Shown here: one piece after another, positions 10,070 through 22,255 of the stretch
How positions within the stretch are numbered: position 1 is the first letter of the stretch
Layout: each line of letters begins with the position of its first letter
Assembly: GCA_963921425.1 (NCBI GenBank)
Contig: OY992835.1
Coordinates: 2,542,001-2,606,000, forward strand
Direction of reading: 5' to 3'
DNA length: 64,000 nt
DNA from: Dryas octopetala
Taxonomy: Eukaryota > Streptophyta > Magnoliopsida > Rosales > Rosaceae
Position numbers and translations under genes: made by a program
The notes under the pieces: model-generated
Database searches by the model: none
What the model saw: the letters and a program-made list of their open reading frames with translations, nothing else
What the model was told of the DNA's origin: nothing

Positions 10070-12832
10070 AGTAATATGACCAGCTAAAATATTTTTACAA
10101 AGATAATCTTTGAAGTACATGACACTTGTAAAATGGATGATTCAGATTATGAGATTTTATTAGTGAGCCCAAAAGAGTGATTAATTTGTAATTAACTTAC
10201 TATTCAGTTAGTATTTGAGCTCTATATACATACATATATATGATGTCCATTCATTAGTTTGTGGGTCCTTTTATGAATTTTTGCTATTTTTTATCCTAGA
10301 GTTCACCATTTTAGGGTATATTACATCATCAAAGGTATTAGTTAATTTATGTATCTGAGATTACATCATATTAATAAAGTTATATATATCTTTGATCCAA
10401 AAAAAGAAGCTAGGTTATATTTTAGGTTTTAACTATTGAGTTTTGGGCTTTAAAGCCTAAAATCTAACCAAGTAACGGGATTTTATACAAAACCATTGGA
10501 GTTTAAAACAATAAACGAGTCTCAATTGATGATTTATATTAATCTCTGCCAAGAATAAGATCAAAATGTGAAAAAAAAAAACAATAAATATATGTATCCG
10601 TCCTTTAATTAAAGAATTAAAGAATAGATGTCAACATTTTTTCATCTATTAATTTGATAAAAGTTAGATATCTTAACGGTTTTTTATTTGTATAAATTTT
10701 TGCAGAGATAATTTTAGAATGGAAATCTACAAAATAGACAGTTCGAATTATTGAAATATAATATAAAATGAGCCCCAAGATTGACCCTTAAATAAAATTA
10801 TTTAAGGGATCACTCAATAGAAGGGGCTGCGTTTGATGTCATTGATCATTGAATAAAATATTCAAGTAAGAGAATCCAATTCAGAATCAATCTACTGAAT
10901 TTTTTAAAAGTAATCTTTGAATAAAGATAAAAAAACTAATGATTCAAATGATAACACAATATTGTATAATCTGTCAGTAATTTACTTAGTGGTTGTATTG
11001 GACAACCACTGAGCCCCCAAAGCATAAGTCGTAAATTTTTGAAATATAATAATTGTCTGGTATTAAAGTTTTATTTGCATAAAGTTCTGCTTTCATATAC
11101 TTCATCCCTAATTCTGTTTGTTTGAGAACATTTTTACTTTGTGTAAGAGAAAAAGGAATAAAATTCATGCAGAGCTATCCGGTTGACTCAGTCAGTGCAC
11201 AAAGAAAGTGAGCATTTTTACTTTGCACCGTTGGACAATCCAAAGAAAGTGAGTGCAGCGTTGCTTTATGTGTCGCTGTTTTTCAAAAAGCTAAGGCACT
11301 CCAAGAACATGAAAGTCCGACCAAAAGGTTGTTAAGCCCCCACTTTCAAGTATTTCTTGTTAAAGCCATTAACCAACCATGACAGAAAGCCTACTTTGAT
11401 TGCATTAGCAAGTAAAACCCACTGACAGCTCTTGGCTTATCATGGTTAAGTAGCATGTCATCTGAAAGTTAGTTAGGTCATGATGAATCCAACATTAAAC
11501 TACAAATGCAATGCTTAAAATTGAAGTTTTGCATGTGCTTTCCATGCTTAGCCTCCTACATAACTTTTGGACTCCAAAATAGATCCAGATTCTCTCTGTA
11601 TGACACTCAAAATTCTCAACAAAACATAATACATGCAACACGTACACTGAAAACTCTCTTTAAATGAAGTTGGGATACCTACAAAAAAAATACTATATAG
11701 GCTTAAGTTAATATCGCAAAAGTATTAGTGTTGTGAAATTAGAAAAAAGAGCGACAAAGATTGAGAGTGTTTGCTCGGAGACTACTCTAACATTTCCCTC
11801 TTTAATTTACATAGATTAGGATTCTAATAAATGGAAATTAGGTATTGACCAAAATGCAATAATTACACAACTAAATAATTAGCGTTATTTACAATGCTTC
11901 CCTTCAAATTGTATATATACTAAATGCGCAGAACGCTGCTATGTAGCTAAGCTGTACAGTGAAAAGTCCGTTTTGACCCTCTCTTTTTTTAGTCGCTTTC
12001 CATTGTAATTAGTGAGGTTAGTTGGGTCCATTTTGGTCATTTCACCCTCCCTCACTTTTTACCCTTGCCTTTTTGGTTTTTTTACATTTCCTGCCATTCT
12101 TTTGGTTTTGTCTTAGGAGTTTTTTGTTTTTTTGTTTTTATCTAGCTTACCATCGCGAGTTATTAGGGTTAGGGTTAGGTGTGGCCTTTTTGGTCATTTA
12201 CCCTGATTTGCCTTTTTGGCTGTCAGAACTCATCCATTTTGGACTGGGCGATCATTTTATAACCAGATCAAAAATTTGGTTTCTTGGATTTTAGACACAC
12301 TCATATGAGTTTTGTAACTAGATTTTCCATCTGGTCGTCGCATGAGTTGGGGTTGTTAAGGAACCCATGCGCAAGATGTCGTCGATTGAACTTGCAGCGA
12401 AGGTTAGCCACAAGATTTTATAGAATTTTTTTTCTATTTTTCTTTTCTTATCAGTGATTTATAGACATTGTCGTAGGCTTTCTACCCGATGAGGAATTCA
12501 TTGTTTCATCGTGATCTAGCCATCTCATCGCCCTTGATTTATGTTTGCGATCATGGGATGCAAATCTGTCTGTTGGCTTGCTCCTATTCTTCACGAGATA
12601 AGTCAAATTTTTTCGTTCATCTACTTCTCTCATATTGGTCTATTTGTATTTCGTTGCTCTATGTTTGTTGTGGGTGAATGTGATCCTGTAGTCTTGCGTT
12701 CCTTTTTGTGAGTTTGGATTTCTTTTGCATGATTTTTTTTTTTCTAGCTATTTGGTGGTTTGTGCCTCTGCTAGGTGAGAGTTGTGGGTTGTGTTTTTCT
12801 GGGTTTACATCAATTCTTCTGTTTTATCGGTT
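10070..12832. other. Intergenic DNA, no supported gene
   Basis: I see no reading frame with recognisable domains. Minor structures are a near-palindrome around 10442 (TTTGGGCTTTAAAGCC) and a 9-bp hairpin at about 10987-11009. A short frame at about 12368-12400 (ATGTCGTCGATTGAACTTGC then a GT donor) could be a captured first exon, but nothing downstream supports it. Confidence 0.4.
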
Positions 12833-13383
12833 AAGAATATACAACAAGAAGTAACCAATTAAAGAGGGCTTGATTGTTTGTGATTGATGTTTCTTTTTTA
12901 CTATTGTTTTGAGGAGAGAGCTTCACTACGTTGTTTTCATCTTCATTTCCTTTCTTGTTGCTAAATGTCATGGTCTTTTTAAATTTTAGAACATATATGG
13001 TGATGATTTTTTGTGATTGTGTCTTGCAATTTGTGGATGATCAGGCACAAAATCACTGGTCCCTGGTCAGTAGGCAGTTTTAAAAATATACAATACAAAG
13101 TAACCAGTTAGAGAGAGGGCTTCATTGTTTGTGATTGATGTTTCTTTTTTACTACTGTTTTGAGGAGAGAGCTTGACTAAGTTGTTTTCATTTTCTTTTC
13201 CTTTTCTGTTGCTAAATATGATGGTCTTATTAAATTTTAGAACATGGTCATCTTTTCTATAATTGCTAAATATGATGATCTTATTAAATTTTACAACATG
13301 GCCATGATTTTTTGTGATTGTGTCTTACAATTTGTGGATCATGAAGCATAAAATTATTGGCCTCTGGTCAGTAGGCAGTTTGA
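12833..13383. repeat. Direct duplication of about 250-300 bp
   Basis: Block 12833-13079 and block 13080-13383 share TTTGTGATTGATGTTTC, TTTTGAGGAGAGAGCTT, TTTTTTGTGATTGTGTCTT and CTGGTCAGTAGGCAGTTT in order. The second block has an extra internal copy of a 55-bp piece. A diverged third trace is near 16680-16725, beyond the solo LTR. Non-coding. Confidence 0.75.
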
Positions 13384-15728
13384 TCAAGTACAAAATTATA
13401 GGCTATCACCTTATTTTTCTTCTTTTCTTATTCTGTCAATTTATTTGTGCCACAGAGAAAAAAAAGATCCATGCATCTATATATGCATTTTGGTCTATTT
13501 GATTTGGTTAATTACTTTTTTGTCACTTTTTAAGAGTTGCCATTTTCTCTCTTCTTTCATGTTCATTGCCTACTGTTGAACAAAATTTATAAATAAATAA
13601 TAAATATTACCCAACATAATTTCACCCAAATTCATTTATGGAATAAGGGTTTTTATTATTTTGGGTACGACCCATTCAAGATGAAGTACATCTCTTAATT
13701 ACAGTCTCTTGACTCAAGGGAATACCCTTTGATTCCAAATGCAATGAAACCAACGGATCACTTTGTTGAGTGTTTAGATTTCCAATAGATAAAAGACCCA
13801 TTGAAATGGAATTTATTTGTGATTGCGGTTGCACCTGTATTTTAGGTTGCCTACGTACCCATTGCAGGATCAAACCACACGTAGTTCCGAGTTTTTTGGG
13901 AATTAAATGGGTGAATGACCCATTTAAATGATTTGTGTAATTTGGGTAGGGTTTAGAGCCCTTGGATTTAATCTGAGAAATTAATTCAGGGACTTTTGTG
14001 TGTAGAACTAATTTCTGAAGGATTTAGGTGGATTTGATTTGGTGCGAAATTAATTCAAAGAAATTTATATGAATTAATTCCTAAGGGAATTTAGAGAATT
14101 TTATGAATGAGGTTGAGTGTGAATTTTGCTCACATTGCCTACGTACCCATGATGGGATCAAACCGGACGTAGTTCGGTGAAAGAATTTGACTTGATTGGC
14201 TTTGTGCCATTTTGGAGTTGAATTTAGGATTTAGATTTGAGATATTTGGTTTTGTACCAATTTAAGAGAGATGGTTTTGTACCATTTGAGAAAAGTGATT
14301 TTGTACCAATTTGAGAGTTTAAATTTGGGATTTGGATTTGGTTTCGGTTTTGTACCGATTGAGAGAGTTGGTTTTATACCAATTTGAGAGTGTTGGTTTT
14401 GTACCAATTTAAGAATTTGGGATTTTGAGGAAAATGTGCCCATTAATATTTTTTGTATCATTTATTTGTTAAATGATACATTCTTTTATAATGGGCTAAC
14501 ATGAATTTGAGAGAGTTGGATTTGATATGTGCCCACTAAATATTTTGTATCAATTATTTATTTATTGACACACTTTATTTATTCATGGGCAAACATGAAT
14601 TTGGTTATGTGCCCACTAATACCTTTGTATCAATTATTTATTAATTGACACACTTTATATTTTTAATGGCCGAATGAATTTGAGAAAGATCCATTAGACT
14701 TTGTACCAACTAAATGTTAATTGGTAATTCTTTATTAATGGACATTGTAATTTTGGAGACAAGCCCAATTAACCTTAATTTGAATTCACACCAATAAAAG
14801 ATTTGTCAATTGGTGGTTTGTTTTGTTGATGGGCCATTTGGAGAGACACATGGCCATTGAACTTTGATATATTGAAGACATTTGTTTTCTTGCGGGGCTT
14901 TATTTAGTAGGAATATATTGCTCTTGAGAAATGGGATTTCTCTGTGACTCCTTTTGCCTTGAGAGGGCAGCAAGCTTTTTGTTTGCTTCTTCAAAAGAAC
15001 AGTAAGCCATTGCCATTTGTATTGGTTTATATTGTGACTTTGGAACCATGCATTCTTCATCAAAGAGAACAAGTGGCAGACTTCTTTTCTCCGCCTAAAG
15101 GTCGAGAGCCATATTAATCCTTTGCTTCATTTTTCTTTTTGGTCTTTCACTGGCAGAAGTGCAGCAACGTACATGAGGCAACAACAACAATCTATTTCTT
15201 TTGTTTTTTTATATTGCGCCATTGCTGTAGAGTTAGAAGCCATACTTTTTTTTATTTTTTCTTTGCCAATATTTGCCTTCCATTCACCTTTCTTTTGTAA
15301 GCCAAAGTCTTCATTCAATTTGGCTTGCAATTGACGTACAGAGAACAAGAAGGCCATTCATTTCTTTTGCTTGGCTTTTCTCCTTTGGTTTCCCTTAATT
15401 GTTTATTTTAAAGGAAGAAATGAAAGAGCCATCTTTTTTGTTGGCAGCGGTAGAGAAGAATTTGCAATGTAATCCTCTACGTGGCTAAGATCACTTCAAG
15501 TTCTGGCGCCTCTTTGCAGCAGCCTTTCTTCCCAGCTCTCTAATATAAGCTCTCACTTTTTTTTTTAGCCCTTCGGTGTCCCTTTTTGCTTTGGATCATC
15601 TTAATCAACAGATTAAATGCATTTTTTTGTAACTCAACGCACCATGGATTCGGCCCAACCCGTTCGGTGCTTGGGATATATGGATTTAGTAGAATCCTTT
15701 ATGGTTTCAGCCGAAACCAATTTGGAGA

Positions 15729-15902
15729 TGGATTCAGCCGAATCCTTTGATAAATTTTTGTAGTTTCGGCCGAAACCGATTGAGAGAAAATGGATTCAGC
15801 CGAATCCTTTGATGAATTTTTGTGGTTTCAGCCAAAACCGATTGAGAGAAAATGGATTCAGCCGAATCCTTTGGTAAACTTTTTTGGGGTTTCAGCAGAA
15901 AC
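15729..15902. repeat. 62-bp minisatellite, nearly three copies
   Basis: The unit ATGGATTCAGCCGAATCC...GTTTC(A/G)GCC(G/A)AAACC...GATTGAGAGAAA repeats at 15729, 15791 and 15853. A degenerate half-copy precedes it near 15680. It is internal to the solo LTR. Confidence 0.85.
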
Positions 15903-16066
15903 CAAATATTGAAAGGAGCAATGAATAAAAGAAGTGTCATCTACCTAGCAGTGGCAAAGCTTTGGTGATGGCAAATACACGTTCCTCTTCTTCCTGCAGC
16001 CTTTCGGTGTCTTCTCTCCTCTTTCTCCCCTCTTTCTCTCCTCTATTTTTCTAAATCCCTTATGCT

Positions 16067-16076
16067 CTATTTATAG
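16067..16076 (-). promoter_or_regulatory. TATA box of the solo LTR
   Basis: The minus strand reads CTATAAATAG about 250 bp from the TGTTGAAC end, followed by a purine-rich leader (GAGGAGAGAAAGAGGGG). This is the usual look of a plant LTR U3/R border. Confidence 0.5.
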
Positions 16077-16322
16077 AGTCCATGGGAAGTCCAAGTGATG
16101 AGATCAGATGGAGATAGATAACTCTCTCCATTTAAATTTAAACTCATCAGATAAGAGATAATTAAGCTTTCAGATAAATCCACATTATCTCACTTTTCAA
16201 TTTGTTTTCATTTGAAATTAATGTGGCACATGGTATATGGGGTCTTATCTCAACCTCAACCTTTGTATTTTTTTTTTTTTTTGAAATTTTTTTTTTGAAA
16301 TTTTTTTTTTTACGGTTCAACA

Positions 16323-17034
16323 CCTACTAATCAATTCCAAACCTATTAATGAATTTCAAATTTCATGAAACTCTAAAATGCATTAATGACTGGAAAGGTT
16401 TTTCTAAAATGTGATCAATGACAATTAAAACAGCTTTGGGCTTTTTAATTAAAAAACTGTATGCTCTGTAGGTTTGTTGTCTTGGTTTTGGAAAAGCGGC
16501 GCTGAAATTGCTTTGTCGGTGTGTTTCATTGTCATAATTAAGGAAAGGGTGAATTTCTGTTAAATATGTTTTAGGTGTGTTATGTTTTGTTGTTTTAAAC
16601 TTGTAATATAATTAAAGTATACTTACATCCTTTTTAAAAAATATTGTATAATTTGGTGTACCATTTTCGCTGCAGTTTAGAACATGGGCATGATTTATGA
16701 TGATTGTCATTTTCAGATTTGCGTAGTTTATTTTATTTGGCTTATGAGGTTCATTTTAAGACTTGCTTAATGATGTACCATTTAAAGACTTGCTTAATAG
16801 CATATTATTTAGAGACTTGCTTAATCATCCCAATCAGTAAATATTAGAAAGTAGAAGATGTGATAAAGCATAAAAAGCCAAATAATATTGAAAAGCCACA
16901 ATTAGATTTGGCTTCTTCTTTATGAAATCTTTACATATTAGAGAATACAAGTTATTGTTTCTTTATCTGTTTCCCCTAAAATTCACGGCAGAGATCGCCG
17001 AGAATCTCTGTAAAGGAACACGGAAGTCCTAGTT
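16323..17034. other. AT-rich spacer between two LTRs
   Basis: Removing the solo LTR rejoins this stretch to DNA left of 13574. It contains repeated short phrases (AGACTTGCTTAAT, three times at 16760-16825) and no coding signal. Confidence 0.4.
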
Positions 17035-17847
17035 TGTTACGGGCGTGCCACATTCTCGGCCGGGAGGCCATAATAGAAAAGGTATGTGTTTGTATAATTC
17101 GCGCTAGACCTGTCTAACTTCTAACTAGAACAATTGTAAGCGAGCAAGGAACAAATTCTCACCGAGATTTTTACCTGTCTTGATCCTCAAGGACTTTAAT
17201 TGTCGTTGGTTTTTGTGACTATATGCTCGAAATCCTAGGTACTAACAATAGTTTCTTGTGTAATATTCGAATGAATTGCAAAATAATGAACTTTGATGTA
17301 AACGGTGTGGACAATTTGATTATCGCGAAATTGAGTAACAATTGTTGTTCGAACAACAAATCTCATAATAAAATAACAAGAAACAGAGGATAAAATCAAA
17401 AGAGAGTCAATACTAAGAAAACCCTAGCTAAAACAAAGAAACAAGGAAAAAATAACTTGAGAACCTGAGAAATTGAGATGCTTGATTTGAATTTGTGTTG
17501 AGTTGTGTTGAATGTGTTGAGAGGAGACCTTTCTGAATGTCAATGCCTTCTTTATATAGTGATCAATCCTCTAGGGTTTAGGAAATCTCTTTCCTTATTG
17601 CATTTGGACTCCTCTCGCTGACTTCATGCCCAAGAAATTACTTGATTTAGAACTCCTTAGTCCACCATGGACTCTTGGTGAGATTAACTAGGATTCTTCT
17701 AGACCTTCCTCTTCAACTTGGGCCTTGACTGCCATGGGCCTGCACACTTCATAAAGACTTGGGCAAACTGGACCACAATCAATCCTCGCTAATCAAACCA
17801 TGGGCTTGGCCGTAACTCCAGCCCAGTGCTAAACTAGGGTGTAAACA
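17035..17847 (-). repeat. Gypsy-type LTR (about 813 bp), probably a 3' LTR
   Basis: On the minus strand it begins TGTTTACACCC at 17847 and ends GGCACGCCCGTAACA at 17035, so it has TG...CA ends with partly inverted termini. A TATA signal (CTATATAAAG, near 17559-17550) also reads on the minus strand. The bases just before its start (AAGGAAATGAGAGGGCATA on the minus strand) look like a polypurine tract, which would make it a 3' LTR with the element body to the right. The PMD frame in that body runs antisense, as known for Tat-lineage gypsy elements. The partner LTR is not in the window. Confidence 0.45.
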
Positions 17848-18444
17848 TATGCCCTCTCATTTCCTTGAGTTTTGGCCATAACCGCCGAGTTGGTTAAGGA
17901 AATGTGATGCTTCTTATTTGCTTTTCCCTTTGCCTAATTTCTTAAAAATTTCAAAAACATTCGTTGGACTTGGCACAAATGCCAAACTTCCAATACATGA
18001 GGCGTTTCTCGAGTTGCATTCACCTTCAACCATGAACCTCGCAATGTCAACTCAAGAGGCGAGATTCCCTCCAACGGCACTAAATCTCAGCATTAAATGC
18101 ACTTGATCATGTGGGTGAATTAGGAGGCGCGCTTCTACGATTTCCTAGGCAACATCAATCATCATATCTTCTCAACCCCCACACTTACCTCGAAAATCAT
18201 GACTAATCATCACATAATTTTCGAAATTAACATTAATCCAAAAATTTCGAATCCTCCTACCACACTCCACGCACATCCTTTCATCTCCGAACCATATATA
18301 AACCCCAGTCTGCAATTTTTCATTCTTTACGCTCTCAAAACCTTCAAACTTTCAAAATTTCCAAATTCTCTCGAGCTTTCCCTGCAATTTCTTCTTTGTT
18401 CTTCACTTTTCCAAAGAACTTCATCTCTTTCATCTTCAGTTTCA
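17848..18444 (+). other. Spacer, promoter and 5' leader of the PMD frame
   Basis: No ORF with recognisable content. The last 150 bp hold a TATA box (18295) and a pyrimidine-rich leader before the ATG at 18445, typical of a plant gene promoter. Confidence 0.4.
18295..18302 (+). promoter_or_regulatory. TATA box of the PMD pseudogene
   Basis: CATATATAAACCCC lies about 145 bp upstream of the ATG at 18445 and is followed by a CT-rich leader. It faces away from the minus-strand LTR at 17035-17847. Confidence 0.5.
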
Positions 18445-18589
18445 ATGGCTTTCTCGACCTCTGCTTCTTCATCCTCTGTCTCTGCTACAGTCGCTGCCTC
18501 TAGGAGTGTCTCTGCTCTAGCCATGGGCTCCATTTCCATCGGATCCATTCCTGTCATGGTGGATGCCGCGACTACCATTATCGTCGCTT

Positions 18590-18762
18590 TGTTAGTGTGA
18601 GTTGTGCAATTAGTTATATTTCCTTGTAAGTATAGGATTTCCTTAATTGTAGGAATTGTAATTAAAGGCACTGTATAAATGTATCAGTATATATACCTTA
18701 TATTGAGAAGAATAAGATTGACTTTTCTGCCTCCATACTCAAAGCCCTAACCTTATTTGAGT
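18590..18762 (+). repeat. 5' LTR of Copia A
   Basis: 173 bp, starting TGTTAGTGTGAG and ending TTATTTGAGT. The end is fixed by the adjacent PBS and by the TSD at the other LTR. It lacks the usual CA end in both copies. Confidence 0.9.
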
Positions 18763-18774
18763 TGGTATTAGAGC
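18763..18774 (+). other. Primer-binding site of Copia A
   Basis: TGGTATTAGAGC directly follows the 5' LTR and is one base off the usual copia TGGTATCAGAGC, complementary to initiator Met-tRNA. Confidence 0.8.
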
Positions 18775-18875
18775 GTGGTCTTCAGATCCCGTTACCGCTG
18801 TGCGTTGTTGCAGCTGTTCTTGGTGTGTTGCAGCCATCATTGCAATTTATCTCTCTTATTATTTTTCTTGTTATC

Positions 18876-20362
18876 ATGTCTGATCTACCTCCAACATCAT
18901 AACTCGAGCCACTCTTGACTCCTACGTCTGGAGTTGTTCCGCCAAACACGATGCCGTTATCATCCTTCACGGCACCTTCGTCTAGCCCCAATATTGTGCC
19001 TGCTGCTCATCCCGTGAGTTTTGCACCAGAACCCACGGCAATTCCCTATGGTGTGAAGCTAAATGGAGTGAATTATTCTCTTTGGTCGATCACAAGTGGT
19101 TGAAACGTTTGTTGCAGGACGAGGCAAATTGGGTTATCTTACTGGTAGAAATCAAGAACCTCCTCCTGGGGATGTGTTATATGAAAAGTGGAGTATGGAG
19201 AATGCTATAGTTAAAGGGTGGCTCATCGGTGCCATGGAACCCGATGTGATGAACTTGTTTATTCGTTTACCAACAACAAAAGCTATTTCAGATGCTGTAT
19301 CTCAAACCTATTTCAAAGGAGCAGATCGATCTGTGGTGTATGATTTATCTCGATGAGCTATGCAGATGCGACAAGTGAATAAACCAATTTCTACATATTA
19401 TGCTGACTTACGAGCAATATGGCAGGAATTGGATTACCGCAAACCAATTGTGTTTAGCCAACCTGATGTTATACGTGCTCGGCAGAAGGAAATTAATGAG
19501 GAGCGAGTTTATACTTTTCTGGTAGGACTGGATGATATATATGATCGTATTCGAAGTGATATTCTTCGTACAGAGCCGTTTCCAAATCCGGAATCTGCAT
19601 TCGCTACTATTTGGGGTGAGGAGCAACGTCGTAACATTATGCTTAATCAGAACAGTGTTTCTCATGTGGCTATGGCGGCTAAAAATTCAAGGTTTTCTTT
19701 GACTCAGAACCGGGTTTCTTTGATTCCCAAATCCCCGGGTTCTACTGAAGGAAGCTGCACTTATTGTGGAAATCCTAAGCATACAATTGACAATTGCTTT
19801 ATGAAGAATGGATATCCAGATTGGTGGGATGGCTTTAATGAACGCAAGTCTCGTGAAGGACGTGATCGACGTAACAAGAAAGATGGAAGGAAGGCGGCGG
19901 TTATGGTGTCACCAAGCCATGCACCGTCAGCTTTAGTCCTTAATGCTGAGAATAGTCCTACGGTATCATCATCATCAGCTCCTTTTGTGTCTGTTCTTGA
20001 TCCTAATTTACAACACCAATCATCAGGTAGTCTCGCCCTTTTTTCTGTTGATTCTTCCAAGGATTCTGGATGGATTATTGACTCTGGCGCTACTGATCAT
20101 ATGACTTATGATCCTTCTATTTTACTAAATTCCAGTGCACCTCATTGTTCTTATATTGATAATGCTAATGGTGTGTACGTCCACTCCAGTTACTAGTTCT
20201 GGCACTGTTAATTTAACTCCTTCTTTGCCATTGGAACACACTCTTTTGGTTCCCGCACTTACAAACAATCTCTTATCTGTGCCTCAAGTGACAAAGCAAT
20301 TAAATTGTTTAGTGTTAATTTATCCGCATTTCTGTCTACTTCAGGATCTCAGCAGCAAGGAG
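18876..20362 (+). pseudogene. Copia A gag, protease and start of pol (broken)
   Basis: From the ATG at 18876 the frame shows the gag start GVKLNGVNYSLW, the UBN2 region, a CCHC zinc knuckle (CTYCGNPKHTIDNC, near 19756) and the protease box WIIDSGATDHM (near 20072). Defects: a stop eight codons after the start (18900-18902), a frameshift near 19090, a TGA in place of an Arg codon near 19354 and a frameshift near 20175. The frame then runs into ...LQDLSSKE, where the CACTA element begins. Confidence 0.85.
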
Positions 20363-20381
20363 CACTACTACAAAAAAGGCC
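20363..20381 (+). repeat. Left terminal inverted repeat of CACTA
   Basis: CACTACTACAAAAAAGGCC is an exact reverse complement of the right end. Confidence 0.95.
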
Positions 20382-20384
20382 TCT

Positions 20385-20590
20385 AATATCACTAGATAGA
20401 TATCAGTTTGTAACAAAAGCGATATTATAGAAGTTTAGATATCAGTTGATTTTTCTGATGATATCTAAAACTTATTACATATCAACAATTTTTAAAACTG
20501 ATATCTATACGTTTACCCATAAACCAAAAAATCCTAAAAACTGATATCTAAAATATTAACTGATATCTTTAATTTCATTAAGTGATTAGG
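20385..20590. repeat. Left subterminal repeats of CACTA
   Basis: (A)CTGATATCTA and its reverse complement recur about six to eight times. In this superfamily such subterminal motifs bind an element-encoded protein (TNPA in En/Spm). Confidence 0.75.
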
Positions 20591-20786
20591 CGCTGAATTT
20601 TCCCCCAAACTTAAAATTATTTTTGCCTACCTCCTACATCCCAGACACAACCCCCCATGACTTAGACTCACTTTACCCATTCGAAGACCGTACCCCCCAA
20701 CACTTAGACTTAGACTTAGACTCACTTACCCATTCACAAACTTCATCGATCTACATCCTGCCCTCATCGTTCTCGATCTGCATCCT

Positions 20787-21520
20787 GCCATTCTCGTTCT
20801 CTCCAAGCTCAGTCTCGCCTTCCACAAACGTTGCGCGAAGCTCTATCGATCGATTCGTGGGTGTACGGTTGCGGCGTCGTCCACTAGATATTTCGAAAAA
20901 AGGTTGGGTGTTCTATCTCTTCCTCCCCGTCTTCCATTCTCTTGGTTATATGAGCTGTGTTTTTATGGTTTAGGGTAAAGAAATTAGGGCTTTGGTGGTT
21001 TGGGAGGTTCTAGGTTTTTCTTTGGGTTTCTGAAATTTCCAACATTAATGGTTTGGGTTTTTCTGATTGGGGCTTAATAACTAATTTGGGCAGAAATGAA
21101 TTGGTAAATTTCAGGTTTGCTGAATGTCATAGAACAAGACATAAATGAATTGGTAAATTCCATTCTCGTTCTCTCCAAGCTCAGTCTCGCCATCCACAAA
21201 CGATGCGCGAAGCTCTATCGATTCGTGGGTGTACTGTTGCGGCGTCATCCACTAGATATTTCGAAAAAAGGTTGGGTGTTCTATCTCTTCCTCCCCGTCT
21301 TCCATTCTCTTGGTTATATGAGCTGTGCTTTTATGGTTTAGGGTAAAGAAATTAGGGCTTCGGTGGTTTGTGAGGTTCTAGGTTTTTCTTTGGGTTTCTG
21401 AAATTTCCAACATTAATGGTTTGGGTTTTTTTGATTGGGGCTTAATATCTAATTTGGGCAGAAATGAATTGGTAAATTTCAGGTTTGTTGAATGTCATAG
21501 AACAGGACAGATATGTATAT
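20787..21520 (+). repeat. 370-bp tandem duplication in the CACTA leader
   Basis: About 20787-21158 and 21157-21520 are over 90% alike, sharing TCTCCAAGCTCAGTCTCGCC, CACTAGATATTTCGAAAAAA and GGGCAGAAATGAATTGG. It lies upstream of the transposase gene and probably duplicates its promoter and 5' leader. Confidence 0.85.
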
Positions 21521-22255
21521 ATCAATACATTAATAGACTAAAATGCAATTCACAATGTCTGAATTTTTTTATGTTTTTTAGGACAAAATGTATGATTTTT
21601 ATTCTAATTAAAGCATGAGGTGAGCTTATGAAATGACTTTTTTGTTGGAAATTTATGTAATGAGTGAGCTTATGTCTAGGGTTTACTGTAAAGAGCTTGC
21701 TAATTAACTAGAAATTAACATAGAGATGTCTATATGACTATATATGTTAGCTAAAAACCTATGGTTATATGGCGAATTGTCTAAAATTTAGGGTTTTCTG
21801 TCTGCTTATATGGGTTTCTGTCTAAACATGAATTTAACCTATGCTTGTGATTTGATATCATGGATGATTTGAGGCAATAGTTTGACTGCTTATTTGCTAG
21901 CCTATGATCATTTGAATGCTTGTGTGATTGATAAATCATGGATGATATTGCATTCGTTTAACTCATAAATCATGGATCATTTGATTGCTATTTAGCTTAA
22001 TTAGTTGGAAAATGCATTGCTTGTTTATGTTTTGGTACTGTGGCTTATAAGATTGAATGATATGTTATTGCTTGTTTGCAAAACAAGTTTGAGTCATATA
22101 TAGGGGGAATAAAAGAAATTAATTACCTCTTCCATTCTTAGGACAAATAGGTTGTTAACCTGTTTGTTTTTTATGAGCTAAGAAAACTGCATATTTTCTT
22201 TATATGTTATATTGAACATGTGTATCTTTATGTGAAGTTCATATTTCTAAGAGCC
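21521..22255 (+). other. AT-rich leader upstream of TNP2
   Basis: No coding sequence is recognised. It is likely 5' untranslated or intronic DNA of the transposase gene. Confidence 0.4.

Larger units (their letters stand above)
13574..16322 (-). mobile_element. Solo LTR, 2749 bp, TSD CCTAC
   Basis: It begins TGTTGAAC and ends GTTCAACA (perfect 8-bp inverted ends) and is flanked on both sides by CCTAC (13569-13573 and 16323-16327). No internal retrotransposon genes are present, so it looks like a solo LTR left by recombination between LTRs. The best promoter signal (CTATAAATAG, 16076-16067) reads on the minus strand, which suggests that orientation and a very long transcribed LTR part. It holds irregular repeats built on TTTTGTACCAATTTGAGAG (14250-14420), TGTGCCCACTAA-type repeats (14440-14660) and a 62-bp minisatellite. 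GCCTACGTACCCAT...ACGTAGTTC occurs twice (about 13850 and 14138). Confidence 0.8.

Noticed and set aside
12160..12182. Telomere-like TTAGGGTTAGGG
   Set aside because: Only two to three units; plant telomeres are TTTAGGG arrays. Taken as chance.
12022..12294. 90-codon open frame, Phe/Leu-rich
   Set aside because: It reads through T-rich low-complexity DNA, has no recognisable domain and looks like a chance frame.
12368..12410. Possible first exon ATGTCGTCGATTGAACTTGC with a GT donor
   Set aside because: No downstream exon or promoter could be tied to it.
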